DNA of 64,000 bases, from NCBI GenBank assembly GCA_911728455.2, contig OU452226.1, forward strand, positions 25,017,128-25,081,127, given 5' to 3'. The notes under the pieces are model-generated. The model was not told the origin of the DNA and made no database searches. It saw only the letters and a list, made by a program, of their open reading frames with translations. Positions 59,101 to 64,000 of the stretch are shown piece after piece. Position 1 is the first letter of the stretch. Each line of letters opens with the position of its first letter. The position numbers and the translations under genes were made by a program. This stretch comes from Marthasterias glacialis. Taxonomy: Eukaryota; Echinodermata; Asteroidea; Forcipulatida; Asteriidae.

Positions 59101-60854
59101 AAGCCAAAACACCAACAATTCATGCATCAAAAGGTTCAGTTTCAAATGGAAAAAATTAACAAAGCATTCCAGTTACAAAAAGCTGGGGGTACTTGACTTC
59201 CTGTCAAAAATTTCATAAATTCTAGTAACAAACTTGACCATACTACAACCGATTCGCCTAGCCACCGTAGGCTATAAAGCCAGCTGCCAAGCATGACCAC
59301 CTCGCTTATAAACCTCCCATGATACTATCATGGTATCATGATAAAGCATCCATTAATGGGGCTGTGTCGTCATGATTATAGCAGGGCTGTGGCTGTACAT
59401 GGAAAGATGAACTCTCACCGAGATACAGCACACGTGAGCGCTTGTGATCAAATCACATAGGGTACCATCATTGACAAACTGTAATCACGATGACAACGAG
59501 CTACGAGGATTACCAGACATCAAGAGTATTTTGGCTCAATGGAAGTAAGTCAGAGAGAGTCTGGAATCAAGCCATGGTTCCGGGTTTAGTACCAATCCTA
59601 TGCCATAGGTAACGGCCGATGTATTGTAATTTACAGTGAGCGAATTTGACATTTTTTCAGTCGAGAAAAACAAAACGCACAATGCAATTAAGAGAATCTT
59701 TGTTCTCTTAGCTTTGTCAAGTCAGAGTTTCTTTGTGCCAGCTGTACTTTCAAAGAAAACTGATTCCAGCAAATCTCGACAAAATAAACTTGTCAGGGTG
59801 GACGGGAAAAAGTGGGAGATCCCTGGCGGCAACTGGTTAAACCCCTTAATCCTCCCAAATCCTCCAAAATCCTACTCAGGAAGTTATCTGATTTTGTAGG
59901 ATTTAGGACTGTAGGTCCAATTAACAATTATTTACAACTGGGCCAGGCATACTTATCTTATCTAAGCTCAGCCATATAAATCATATCTAAGCAAAACTAT
60001 TTTGAGTTACCATAGAATGGAGAATATTGGAGGATTGAGAAGGGTCTAACCAAAGACACTAGGAGGTTAGGGATTTATGTTAATCTTGGTAACAGGGCTT
60101 GAGACAGATTGCGCATTCCTCTATTACTCAGCCATACCTTCATCACTGTCGATAAAAGCTACAAATGTTGTAGAATTACACGACGTCATGGTGCAGTCAT
60201 CAGTCAGAATGAAAATGACCTCTAGAGGGCACAATTCTCATGCAAATTTTGTGCACGTTTAAACGTAGAATGTTCGTTATGACTAAAAAAAAATGTTCCA
60301 CCAGTCTACCCCTGGAACAGAAAATATTGAACCCATTAGATCCACCTACCCCCTAATTGTAAGCCAAGACAGGTGTTCATTTAGAACATTTCTGGATTGA
60401 CTATATCAGCAGTCACTATACTCAGATTCTTAGTGAAGAGCCCTAGACCCTTAAAGAAGAGAATAAAAGATTGGCGACTAGGTCTTAACCAGCCGTTTCA
60501 AACTGTCAGTGTTGCGGCCCACGTGCTACATGTCCGGAATTTGGGTAACGTGACGCTGGTGGAAGAGCCGCACTCGGTGTGAACCCCACTAGCGGTAGTG
60601 GGTGGGACTGGGGGCTGAGAAAATGGGTGAAAAAACACTCTATGAAAAAAAAAATAGTGAAATTGTAACAACGCTAGACAGACCTTATCTTAAAAAGCTC
60701 AAAATAATGATCTTCCGAATTCAAAAATTTGTTAGGCCTAATGAAAACAGGGGGGAAGACGAATATTTATGGTTTTATTTCACAAAGAAGAGCCTACCTT
60801 CAAAAGAGCAGCAACATGTGTGAAGAATTTGTCACTGTAAACACCATGAAACAT
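42540..60854 (-). CDS. ATXN2: Ataxin-2 orthologue (at least 15 exons)
   Basis: Cytoplasmic RNA-regulatory protein of the ataxin-2 family, which binds poly(A)-binding protein through PAM2 and RNA through LSm/LsmAD. Coding exons in transcript order: 60854-60798, 59095-59024, 58362-58212, 57755-57628, 56792-56698, 55466-55290, 54368-53809, 52212-52060, 51020-50977, 49797-49649, 48436-48355, 48180-47955, 46864-46638, 45549-45426, 43327-42584. These give about 2.99 kb (about 996 codons), with phases matching at all junctions. LSm: FHGVYSDKFFTHVAALLK and QVKSGSIYEGIL. LsmAD: NGWSAEEMFKTNESRYGV and SYDDSLPEYT. YIPP follows, as in human. PAM2: QLNPLAKPFVPT. The C-terminus is Gln/His/Pro-rich. The extreme N-terminus is not found with confidence. 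The C-terminus either continues to TAA at 42540 or splices at a GTACTT donor at 42583. Confidence 0.94.
42584..43327 (-). CDS. ATXN2: ATXN2 C-terminal Gln-rich exon
   Basis: About 248 codons, very Gln/His/Pro-rich. It contains a run of ten Gln encoded largely by pure CAG near 42994-43022, a seven-Gln run near 42791-42811 and several interrupted runs. The end QANWMILQGQPMNPMVHNSG precedes a good donor (CAAG, then GTACTT). If that donor is unused, the frame runs 14 more codons to TAA at 42540. The following exon was not found. Confidence 0.88.
44276..44470. repeat. Dispersed repeat, partner of 29480-29690
   Basis: GTTCAAGTTGTGACCCAAAT through ACAGGCCACTGCTAGGATTA, matched in order with the CUEDC1-intron copy. 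Confidence 0.6.
44735..44930 (+). pseudogene. LINE 3' tail (CR1/L2-like)
   Basis: Reads LLEQFKVFA and then, one frame on, LKTYSF, the usual end of CR1/L2-type ORFs. A non-coding tail follows: GTAAAGTGCTGTGATACATT, TGCGCTAGACAAATGCC and ATT repeats. Confidence 0.5.
45426..45549 (-). CDS. ATXN2: ATXN2 exon: Gln/Pro-rich
   Basis: 124 nt encoding HPVPYRQIQPQPSIQGVPQP then HIHTLPEGSIQGTSPVL. Acceptor CTTACAG, donor GTCAGC, exit phase 1. A tandem SINE array abuts it upstream (45610-46090). Confidence 0.85.
45610..46095 (+). mobile_element. Tandem array of SINE family B units in an ATXN2 intron
   Basis: At least two head-to-tail units with a 255 bp period (TTTATCCCCGATGCAAAAAT at 45711 and 45966). 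Each joins the family-B end to a TAATGGTTGCGGTACCCGCT linker and then a new tRNA-like head (CGGTAGTCTAGTTGG). The first unit is 5'-truncated, the last 3'-truncated. Confidence 0.82.
46320..46479. mobile_element. MITE, TAGACC clan, family 3 copy 2
   Basis: Shares GTGCAGTGTGGCATTGAAGA with 14361-14560 and ends GGGGCTTCATGGATCGGTCT then A. The left terminus is lost. Confidence 0.65.
46638..46864 (-). CDS. ATXN2: ATXN2 exon: Pro/Met-rich
   Basis: 227 nt: FAYAGSATNIPHQRPQPPS, then SMAAGQPLVSPMGYPHH and PYQMYQTK. The composition resembles the ataxin-2 C-terminal half. Acceptor CTTCAG, donor GTAAGT. Confidence 0.86.
47105..47482 (-). mobile_element. SINE family A, antisense, long version, in ATXN2 intron
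   Basis: Complement of the full family: ATT-repeat tail at 47107-47135, GAAACCAAGGATGCCTCATA, ACACCGGGGTAAACCCCTAC, CTTGCTCAAGGACGCAAG, then GATCTTAACCGCTCGGCCAC at the tRNA-like head. Confidence 0.85.
47763..47940. repeat. Dispersed repeat, inverted partner of 10365-10530
   Basis: CCAGCATGCCCTTCAGAAAA and ACTGTCACTACCAACTTGGC match the 10.4 kb repeat in complement. Lies about 15 bp downstream of an ATXN2 exon donor. Confidence 0.75.
47955..48180 (-). CDS. ATXN2: ATXN2 exon after PAM2
   Basis: 226 nt, Pro/Gln-rich: FTRNPKTPTPPRPQLSSS, then HNQPFPPQPNMVPYVL and VSHMGQKPMMQKK. Acceptor CAACAG, donor GTGAGG. A dispersed repeat begins just downstream (47763-47940). Confidence 0.88.
48355..48436 (-). 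CDS. ATXN2: ATXN2 exon: PAM2 motif
   Basis: 82 nt. Contains QLNPLAKPFVPT, which keeps the Leu, Asn, Ala, Phe and Pro positions of the PAM2 motif that docks to the MLLE domain of poly(A)-binding protein. Acceptor GCATTACAG, donor GTGAGT. Confidence 0.95.
48500..48915 (+). mobile_element. SINE family A, full length, in ATXN2 intron
   Basis: Head TGGCATGTCCTGGCGAAGTG, TTTCTGATCAGCAGAGTGTA, B-box GGTTCGAGTCC, 3' region GAACCCAGTGCACTTATCGC, and the end AAGTGCTTTGAGATGCCCAT followed by ATT repeats. The closing block resembles the ends of LINEs such as 44735, which could supply its mobilisation. Confidence 0.85.
48999..49012 (+). promoter_or_regulatory. CTCF-like motif relative (weak)
   Basis: ATACAAGATGGCAG, then CAGACACAAAAGG. 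It shares the GATGGCAGCAGAC core with 34261 but has lost the CTAG step. Confidence 0.25.
49649..49797 (-). CDS. ATXN2: ATXN2 exon before PAM2 (GC donor)
   Basis: 149 nt encoding YETKPVEEEPSSIPSTQAG onward to KDMDT. It must end at CAG followed by GCAAGT, a GC-AG donor; the nearby GTATTA alternative would put a stop right after the junction. Acceptor CACAG. Confidence 0.85.
50276..50700 (+). mobile_element. SINE family A, full length, in ATXN2 intron
   Basis: The least-decayed copy: GTCGTGGCCGAGCGGATAAG, GGGTTCGAGTCCCGGTCGTG, CTTAAGCAAGACACTTAACC, ACGTAAAGCCGTAGG, then GAGATGCCCATCGGGTGTGA and an ATT tail at 50682-50700. Confidence 0.9.
50977..51020 (-). CDS. ATXN2: ATXN2 exon: short conserved helix
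   Basis: A 44 nt exon encoding EKTIAELKEFRDTFI, which matches the conserved human helix RKQIDDLKKFKNDFRL. Acceptor TGTCGCAG, donor GTAAGT. Confidence 0.88.
51850..52045 (+). mobile_element. SINE family B in ATXN2 intron
   Basis: Diverged head (GGTGACCTAGAGGTCAATAC; GGGTCGTGGGTACAAATCCC) and body CACAATGCTTGTCACACATC then GGTAAGGGTAAAAATG. Its end lies about 15 bp from the exon at 52060. Includes a G10 run. Confidence 0.7.
52060..52212 (-). CDS. ATXN2: ATXN2 exon: polar linker
   Basis: 153 nt encoding a charged disordered segment (VREEKPHPAVTEERHQQ, then KRKPETSPPERTSES). Both phases fit the neighbours. Acceptor GGCAAG, donor GTCAGT. The upstream intron carries the minisatellite at 52225-53035. 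Confidence 0.8.
52225..53035. repeat. Degenerate minisatellite in ATXN2 intron
   Basis: About 18 irregular units of roughly 40 bp around GAAATAGTCACTGACAAGGA then ATAGTCCATAAATAAT. Copies vary in length and sequence. It lies in the intron between the exons at 53809-54368 and 52060-52212, beginning right next to the latter's acceptor. Confidence 0.9.
53136..53293. mobile_element. MITE, TAGACC clan, family 5, in ATXN2 intron
   Basis: 158 bp with perfect 14 bp ends TAGACCGTTCCGGC and GCCGGAACGGTCTA. Confidence 0.8.
53809..54368 (-). CDS. ATXN2: ATXN2 exon: Gln/Pro/His-rich linker
   Basis: 560 nt, open throughout. It begins with YIPPHLRE (human YIPPGQR), then disordered Pro/Gln/His-rich sequence with several Gln runs of 5-8. 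Acceptor CTCATCAG, donor GTGAGT. The composition drives a long antisense Ala/Val ORF that is not a gene. Confidence 0.92.
55290..55466 (-). CDS. ATXN2: ATXN2 exon: LsmAD C-terminal helices
   Basis: 177 nt encoding SLDQSNPKVYQERKDMADRV, REMENSPQ and EEDKFSAVSR, matching the human ERDNSEEFLKREARANQLAE to EEEKYTAVQR region. Strong polypyrimidine acceptor CTTCCAG, donor GTCAGT. Confidence 0.93.
56224..56360. repeat. Dispersed repeat, AACCAGTTGCCGCCGGGAT family
   Basis: Same order as 32237: AACCAGTTGCTGCTGGGAAT, GACTGGCACAAAGAGACC, AAGAGAACAAAGATTCTCTT. In the ATXN2 intron upstream of the LsmAD exon. Confidence 0.6.
56698..56792 (-). CDS. ATXN2: ATXN2 exon: LsmAD core
   Basis: 95 nt encoding NGWSAEEMFKTNESRYGV and TSSYDDSLPEYT, nearly superimposable on human NGWDPNDMFRYNEENYGV. 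Acceptor TTTCAG, donor GTGAGT. Confidence 0.95.
57182..57374. mobile_element. Intact MITE with GGGCCCAATTTCATAG ends
   Basis: 193 bp with perfect 16 bp inverted repeats and GCTGCTTAAGCA/TGCTTAAGCA just inside. Reference copy for the fragments at 21359, 34020 and 58444. Confidence 0.85.
57628..57755 (-). CDS. ATXN2: ATXN2 exon: linker to LsmAD
   Basis: 128 nt encoding ESLMTDAEIARRQNG, then a Glu/Trp segment (ELEEWQG) similar to human FTDSAISAKVNGE and KDLEPWDAG. Acceptor CCTTCAG, donor GTAAGA. Confidence 0.92.
58212..58362 (-). CDS. ATXN2: ATXN2 exon: LSm domain end
   Basis: 151 nt: AEIVLEAAHMLNQPG, then NKVSFKSATVVSITAKDVDP and EFAVT, matching the Sm2 part of human ataxin-2 (LVLDAAHEK, SDFVVVQFKDMD). 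Acceptor AAACAG, donor GTATGG; exit phase 1. Confidence 0.92.
58444..58840. mobile_element. MITE copies of the CCCAATTTCAT family, two adjacent
   Basis: 58444-58562 has ends GGCCCAATTTCATGGTGC and GCACCATGAAACTGGGCC. A second, diverged copy follows from TTTCATAAAGCTGTTACG (58568) with GGCTGGTAACC and GCTAAGCACAAA words. Confidence 0.65.
59024..59095 (-). CDS. ATXN2: ATXN2 exon: LSm domain
   Basis: 24 codons: GCTVLLQVKSGSIYEGILST then VSAQ. Matches the Sm1 core of ataxin-2 (human GSKCEVQVKNGGIYEGVFKT). Acceptor TTCACAG, donor GTTAGT. Confidence 0.92.
59690..59845. repeat. Dispersed repeat, AACCAGTTGCCGCCGGGAT family, complement
   Basis: AGAGAATCTTTGTTCTCTTA, TTTCTTTGTGCCAGC, then CCTGGCGGCAACTGGTT, the reverse of the 32237 and 56224 copies. 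Confidence 0.6.
60455..60545. mobile_element. Fragment of the GGGAATAAAAGAG MITE family
   Basis: GAATAAAAGATTGGCGACTA, GGTCTTAACC and GTCAGTGTTGCGGCCCACGT match the left half of 26778-26934. In the ATXN2 intron. Confidence 0.5.
60798..60854 (-). CDS. ATXN2: ATXN2 exon: start of LSm domain
   Basis: 19 codons, MFHGVYSDKFFTHVAALLK, aligning with VFEGVYNNSRMLHFLTAVV of human ataxin-2-like and the equivalent in ataxin-2. Acceptor TTGTCCAG, donor GTAGGC. The leading ATG aligns with an internal residue of the vertebrate proteins, so it may not be the true start. Confidence 0.85.
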
Positions 60855-61029
60855 CTGGACAAGGAAAGTAAACATACAATCAGTTATTACACAGGTTTGT
60901 CAACACATTTTATTGCAATAAATAAAAATAATACCAGAGTCTTGTATAACACCAGTATCTACCAACAAACAGGTACTCAAGGCACTTATTATATTATTTT
61001 AATAAGGCAGGTTTTTGAGTTTTTTAAAT

Positions 61030-61285
61030 TATGAGAGCCATTCATGTAGCACCTTGTAATGGTTTACAAGAAACTCCAGCGCATTCAGCAGCCACTGCCA
61101 GAAACACTGAGGAAAACCCCTTCTCTTAGCGATTCAGTGTAACTGGGTTCTTTTACGTGCATAACACAAAACACGGGACCTACGGCTTTACGTCCCATCC
61201 AAAGGACGCAGCAATAATGGTTAAGTGTCTTGCCTAAGGACACAAGTGTCAAGACCAGGACTCGAACCCGCGCTCGGCTGATCAG
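61030..61285 (-). mobile_element. SINE family A, antisense, 5' flank of ATXN2
   Basis: Complement: AGCACCTTGTAATGGTTTAC, CACTGAGGAAAACCCCTTCT, TACGGCTTTACGTCCCATCC, CTTGCCTAAGGACACAAGTG, GGACTCGAACCCGCGCTCGG. Truncated at the tRNA-like A-box. Confidence 0.85.
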
Positions 61286-61690
61286 ATACTTTATCTTGAT
61301 TCAAAGACAGTGTTAACTGGTTGAAGCACAACAGCAGCAGCAATTCTGTCAGTAATACAACTGCTGTACTTTGTCTTGATTCAAAGAGAGCAGATTTGTC
61401 AACGCTGTACCTTATACTGATTCAAAGGCAGTAAGCACAAACTAGCAGCAGTTTGTCAGTATTATCACTGCTGTACAGAGAACCTCCCCTTGATTCACAG
61501 AGAACAGGAATGCAAATAGCAGCAGTTTTAGCATGCTTACCAACGCTGTACCTTATATTGATTCAAAGGCAGTACGCACAATTATGGCACAAGCGTAGCA
61601 ACATTATACACGTAACTGGTGTACATGTGCTTTATTAAATCTGAACACAAACTAGCACACTAAAAATGGCGGCAGTTTTGTCAACATTTC
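61286..61690. repeat. Degenerate tandem repeat with TTGATTCAAAG units
   Basis: About five imperfect units containing GCTGTACCTTATATTGATTC then AAAGGCAGT and AGCAGCAGTTTTGTCA. Similar words in the other orientation occur at 17650-17900. Confidence 0.55.
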
Positions 61691-62551
61691 CACTGCCACA
61701 CCCCACCGACAACACTGTCTTTTAATAATTAACGAGACTGTTGGTATTGGAATTTAATTATTCATAAGAACATTTCCAATCCAGGCATGACAGATCATCC
61801 CCACTTTGTCAATTACTCCAGGTAGGGCATGTGATCAGTGTCTTTGTTTTAGACTCAGACAGCGTCTGCTCAGTAAACGGTTCATATTAAGTACAAGTGT
61901 GTCTCTATGCTTGTATTATACACTATTATATACCCAGGGCTGATACTTCACGAAGGCAACGGAGGCAATTGCCTCTGTTGCTCCCTGGTCATTGCCTTGG
62001 TGCCCTAGAAATGTTCCAATAAAAATTTACATTTTCCTCATAATGGTGCCCTTTACCAAGAAGAAAATACCTTGGTGCCCTTGCCCTTTCAAGAATGAAG
62101 CAATCAGGCCTGTATACCACACACACAGAACCTTGTAATTTGATTGGTGAAACACGCGTCACGTGTTACCCTTTATTTTGCCATGTATACTGCCGCGACG
62201 CTCCAAAATCTAATATTGGAGTCCAATATGGATAATTATTGGGCGCTTCGCAGTGTCATTTCCAAAATAATTGTTCCCTGCCCATTTGTCCAAACCAGGC
62301 AAGGTCATGTCAAGGCGGACGGGGTTGATGGAGTCATCCACAATGTTGAGATTTTTTTTTTTTAATTTTCAGACATGGGGTTATCAAGCTTTCGTGTCTA
62401 AGTTGTGTTTATTGTAAAAAAAAAATTCAAATGTGCGAGTAACAATGTATATAAAACAAATACTGAATGCATTCTGTCTGTGCATTGTCTAAGAATATAT
62501 ATAATCACTCGGTGAAATATGGCTCTTTCCATTTCAAGAGGCGAACTTTAC

Positions 62552-62602
62552 CTGGGGATTATATTCTGCGACAATGCACTCAAATGCATCCAACATTTGG
62601 TT
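62552..62602 (-). CDS. Possible upstream ATXN2 exon
   Basis: A 51 nt open segment between CCAACAG and the perfect donor CAG/GTAAAG. It encodes NQMLDAFECIVAEYNPQ, with an in-frame Met as a possible start, and joins the LSm exon at 60854 in phase 0. It has no similarity I recognise to ataxin-2 N-termini, and its acceptor side touches a dispersed repeat. Confidence 0.3.
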
Positions 62603-64000
62603 CTGTTGGATTGAAGTCTACTGAATACTAGTAAACTGACCATGCTTCACGGGGGATCGGGCGTGTACATGTACCACCATAATCTGAGTCCAGCAGTTTG
62701 GATGCACAGTTACCATATGGTGTTGGATTTTGTTATAGTCGGGAAGGATCCCAGTAAATAAGACTCAAGCAAAAATGAGGCTGGAAGGAATTTAGTCAGG
62801 CCCTCCATTGCAGCAGAGAACTGGTCGAACAGCGCCCTCGCTGAGGTCAAAGGAAGACCCATCACTGGCTGATAGTTGTGCAAGGCGCATCAATTCCATC
62901 GCGGACCTCAGTGATGGCGACCCTAATAGTGGTTTATCAGGATGAATTAGAGAACGGTCGATTAACAGCGGCCGGCCAGCCATCAACCCGCTCATTACCA
63001 GGCAATGAAGACCAGCTCCTCACACTGTTAATCCCTAATTAGTTTCTGCACAAACCCGCCTACCCTATGTTACAATTTCCAGCAAGTTGACCAACCATTT
63101 GAAACCGTTTGAAACCATTCAACCGCACCGGTTGTGTACGACGGCACCACAGCGTACACAACTCTGAAGCGTGTACTGAGTAGATACATTCCCCTAGTGA
63201 CAAGGTATTAAATTACCCTGCAGGCTGGCGTGTACATGTACACTGTAAAGACTTGTCACTTCACACTATCAAGGTCCGATCCGTGTCGAAATCTACACGG
63301 GTCAACTCTCCGTGTCGACTCGGTAAAATTTCAACACGGTTCAAATCCGCTCTGCAACTTTCAACCCCGTGTCTTGTGCGATCGTTTCACACTGCCAGGG
63401 TCCTACACGGATCCAAGCAGGAAAACTCCCATGCTGCATTGCGCCACGATGTGCTGCATGCTGGATGGCGCCACGCCCTCAACACGGATCGAAAATGGAC
63501 CCCGGAGTGTTCACACTATGGCTTTTGACACGTGTTGGAATTTTCGACATGATCGCGAGCTCTCAACCCACCAACCAGGGTTGGTTTCGACACTGTTCAA
63601 GCACTCTAATGCTGGATTGAAATGTCATATGTATATTTTGTTTTAATTTTTATTTAATTTTTTTCATTTTTTTATACATATGTATTTTTATTATTATTAT
63701 TTTTATTCTTATTACTACTCTGGTGGATGACAATGAATGGTCAGACAGTCAAAGGGTTTTAATTAGTTTAAATGACTATACCTCATACATATTCATGATC
63801 GAGAGCCGAATTCTCACTGGTCCATTCGGCATCACATGCCAGATGCTCTTTTTGCTGTTTACCAGGCTAGAGAAATTATGAGGCATAGTCAAACAAATAC
63901 AACATGGCTTATTTCGGGTGGACAGTCGATATTAGCTCCCCTCGGTCTTGGAAGTTGACAAATTAGTTTCGCCTCGGGAACTAGTTCGGCAACTTCCAAT

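Larger units (their letters stand above)
60855..64000. other. 5' flank of ATXN2
   Basis: No certain exon. Holds the possible exon at 62552, a SINE, the tandem repeat at 61286, a dispersed repeat (62595-62720, partner of 26510-26640) and, at 63240-63630, a segment rich in ACACGG/CCGTGT words that may be a degraded transposon. The true ATXN2 start may lie here or beyond the window. Confidence 0.5.

Noticed and set aside
62792-62995. 67-codon minus-strand ORF near the ATXN2 5' side
   Set aside because: No similarity to ataxin-2 N-termini and no suitable donor found in frame.

Overview
This is an animal nuclear genome window. Genes are split into small exons by long, AT-rich introns, there are no operons, and the intergenic DNA is dense with short non-autonomous transposons and tRNA-derived SINEs. 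Protein similarity to vertebrate genes, the SINE types and the frequent ACATGTACATGT-type motifs suggest a deuterostome invertebrate, most likely an echinoderm (a sea star would fit). The species is an inference.

Three protein-coding genes are well supported. (1) MRPS23 (mitochondrial small-subunit protein mS23), minus strand, five exons between 3130 and 6342. (2) CUEDC1 (CUE domain-containing protein 1), plus strand, nine coding exons from 22282 to 30281, 473 codons plus stop. One of its introns (27346-28730) has textbook minor-spliceosome (U12) signals. (3) An ataxin-2 orthologue (ATXN2), minus strand, at least fifteen exons from 60854 down to about 42584. It carries LSm, LsmAD and PAM2 modules and long Gln/His/Pro-rich exons. 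The exon phases agree at every junction I reconstructed for these three genes, which is the strongest internal evidence for the models. MRPS23 and CUEDC1 are also neighbours on human chromosome 17q22, so the adjacency looks like old synteny, although here the two genes are head to head.

Layout: 1-3129 intergenic with transposon remnants; 3130-6342 MRPS23; 6343-22281 a 16 kb gene-free region full of inverted-repeat elements, two LINE remnants and several tandem duplications; 22282-30281 CUEDC1; 30282-42539 gene-poor, repeat-rich, with one orphan exon-like segment at 31548; 42540-60854 ATXN2, whose introns hold SINEs, a SINE tandem array and a degenerate 0.8 kb minisatellite; 60855-64000 5' flank of ATXN2, including a possible extra upstream exon.

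The three genes do not form a pathway: mS23 acts in the mitochondrial ribosome, CUEDC1 is a ubiquitin-binding-type adaptor, and ataxin-2 is a cytoplasmic mRNA regulator that binds poly(A)-binding protein. The most notable observations are the U12 intron, the triplicated splice acceptor of CUEDC1 exon 2, an element whose terminal inverted repeats are themselves short tandem arrays (7581-8481), an intact 469 bp element with 41 bp inverted repeats and a 9 bp target duplication (6420-6888), a clan of MITEs sharing TAGACC ends, and a recurrent CTCF-like sequence. I saw no tRNA or rRNA genes, CRISPR arrays or intact transposase genes.
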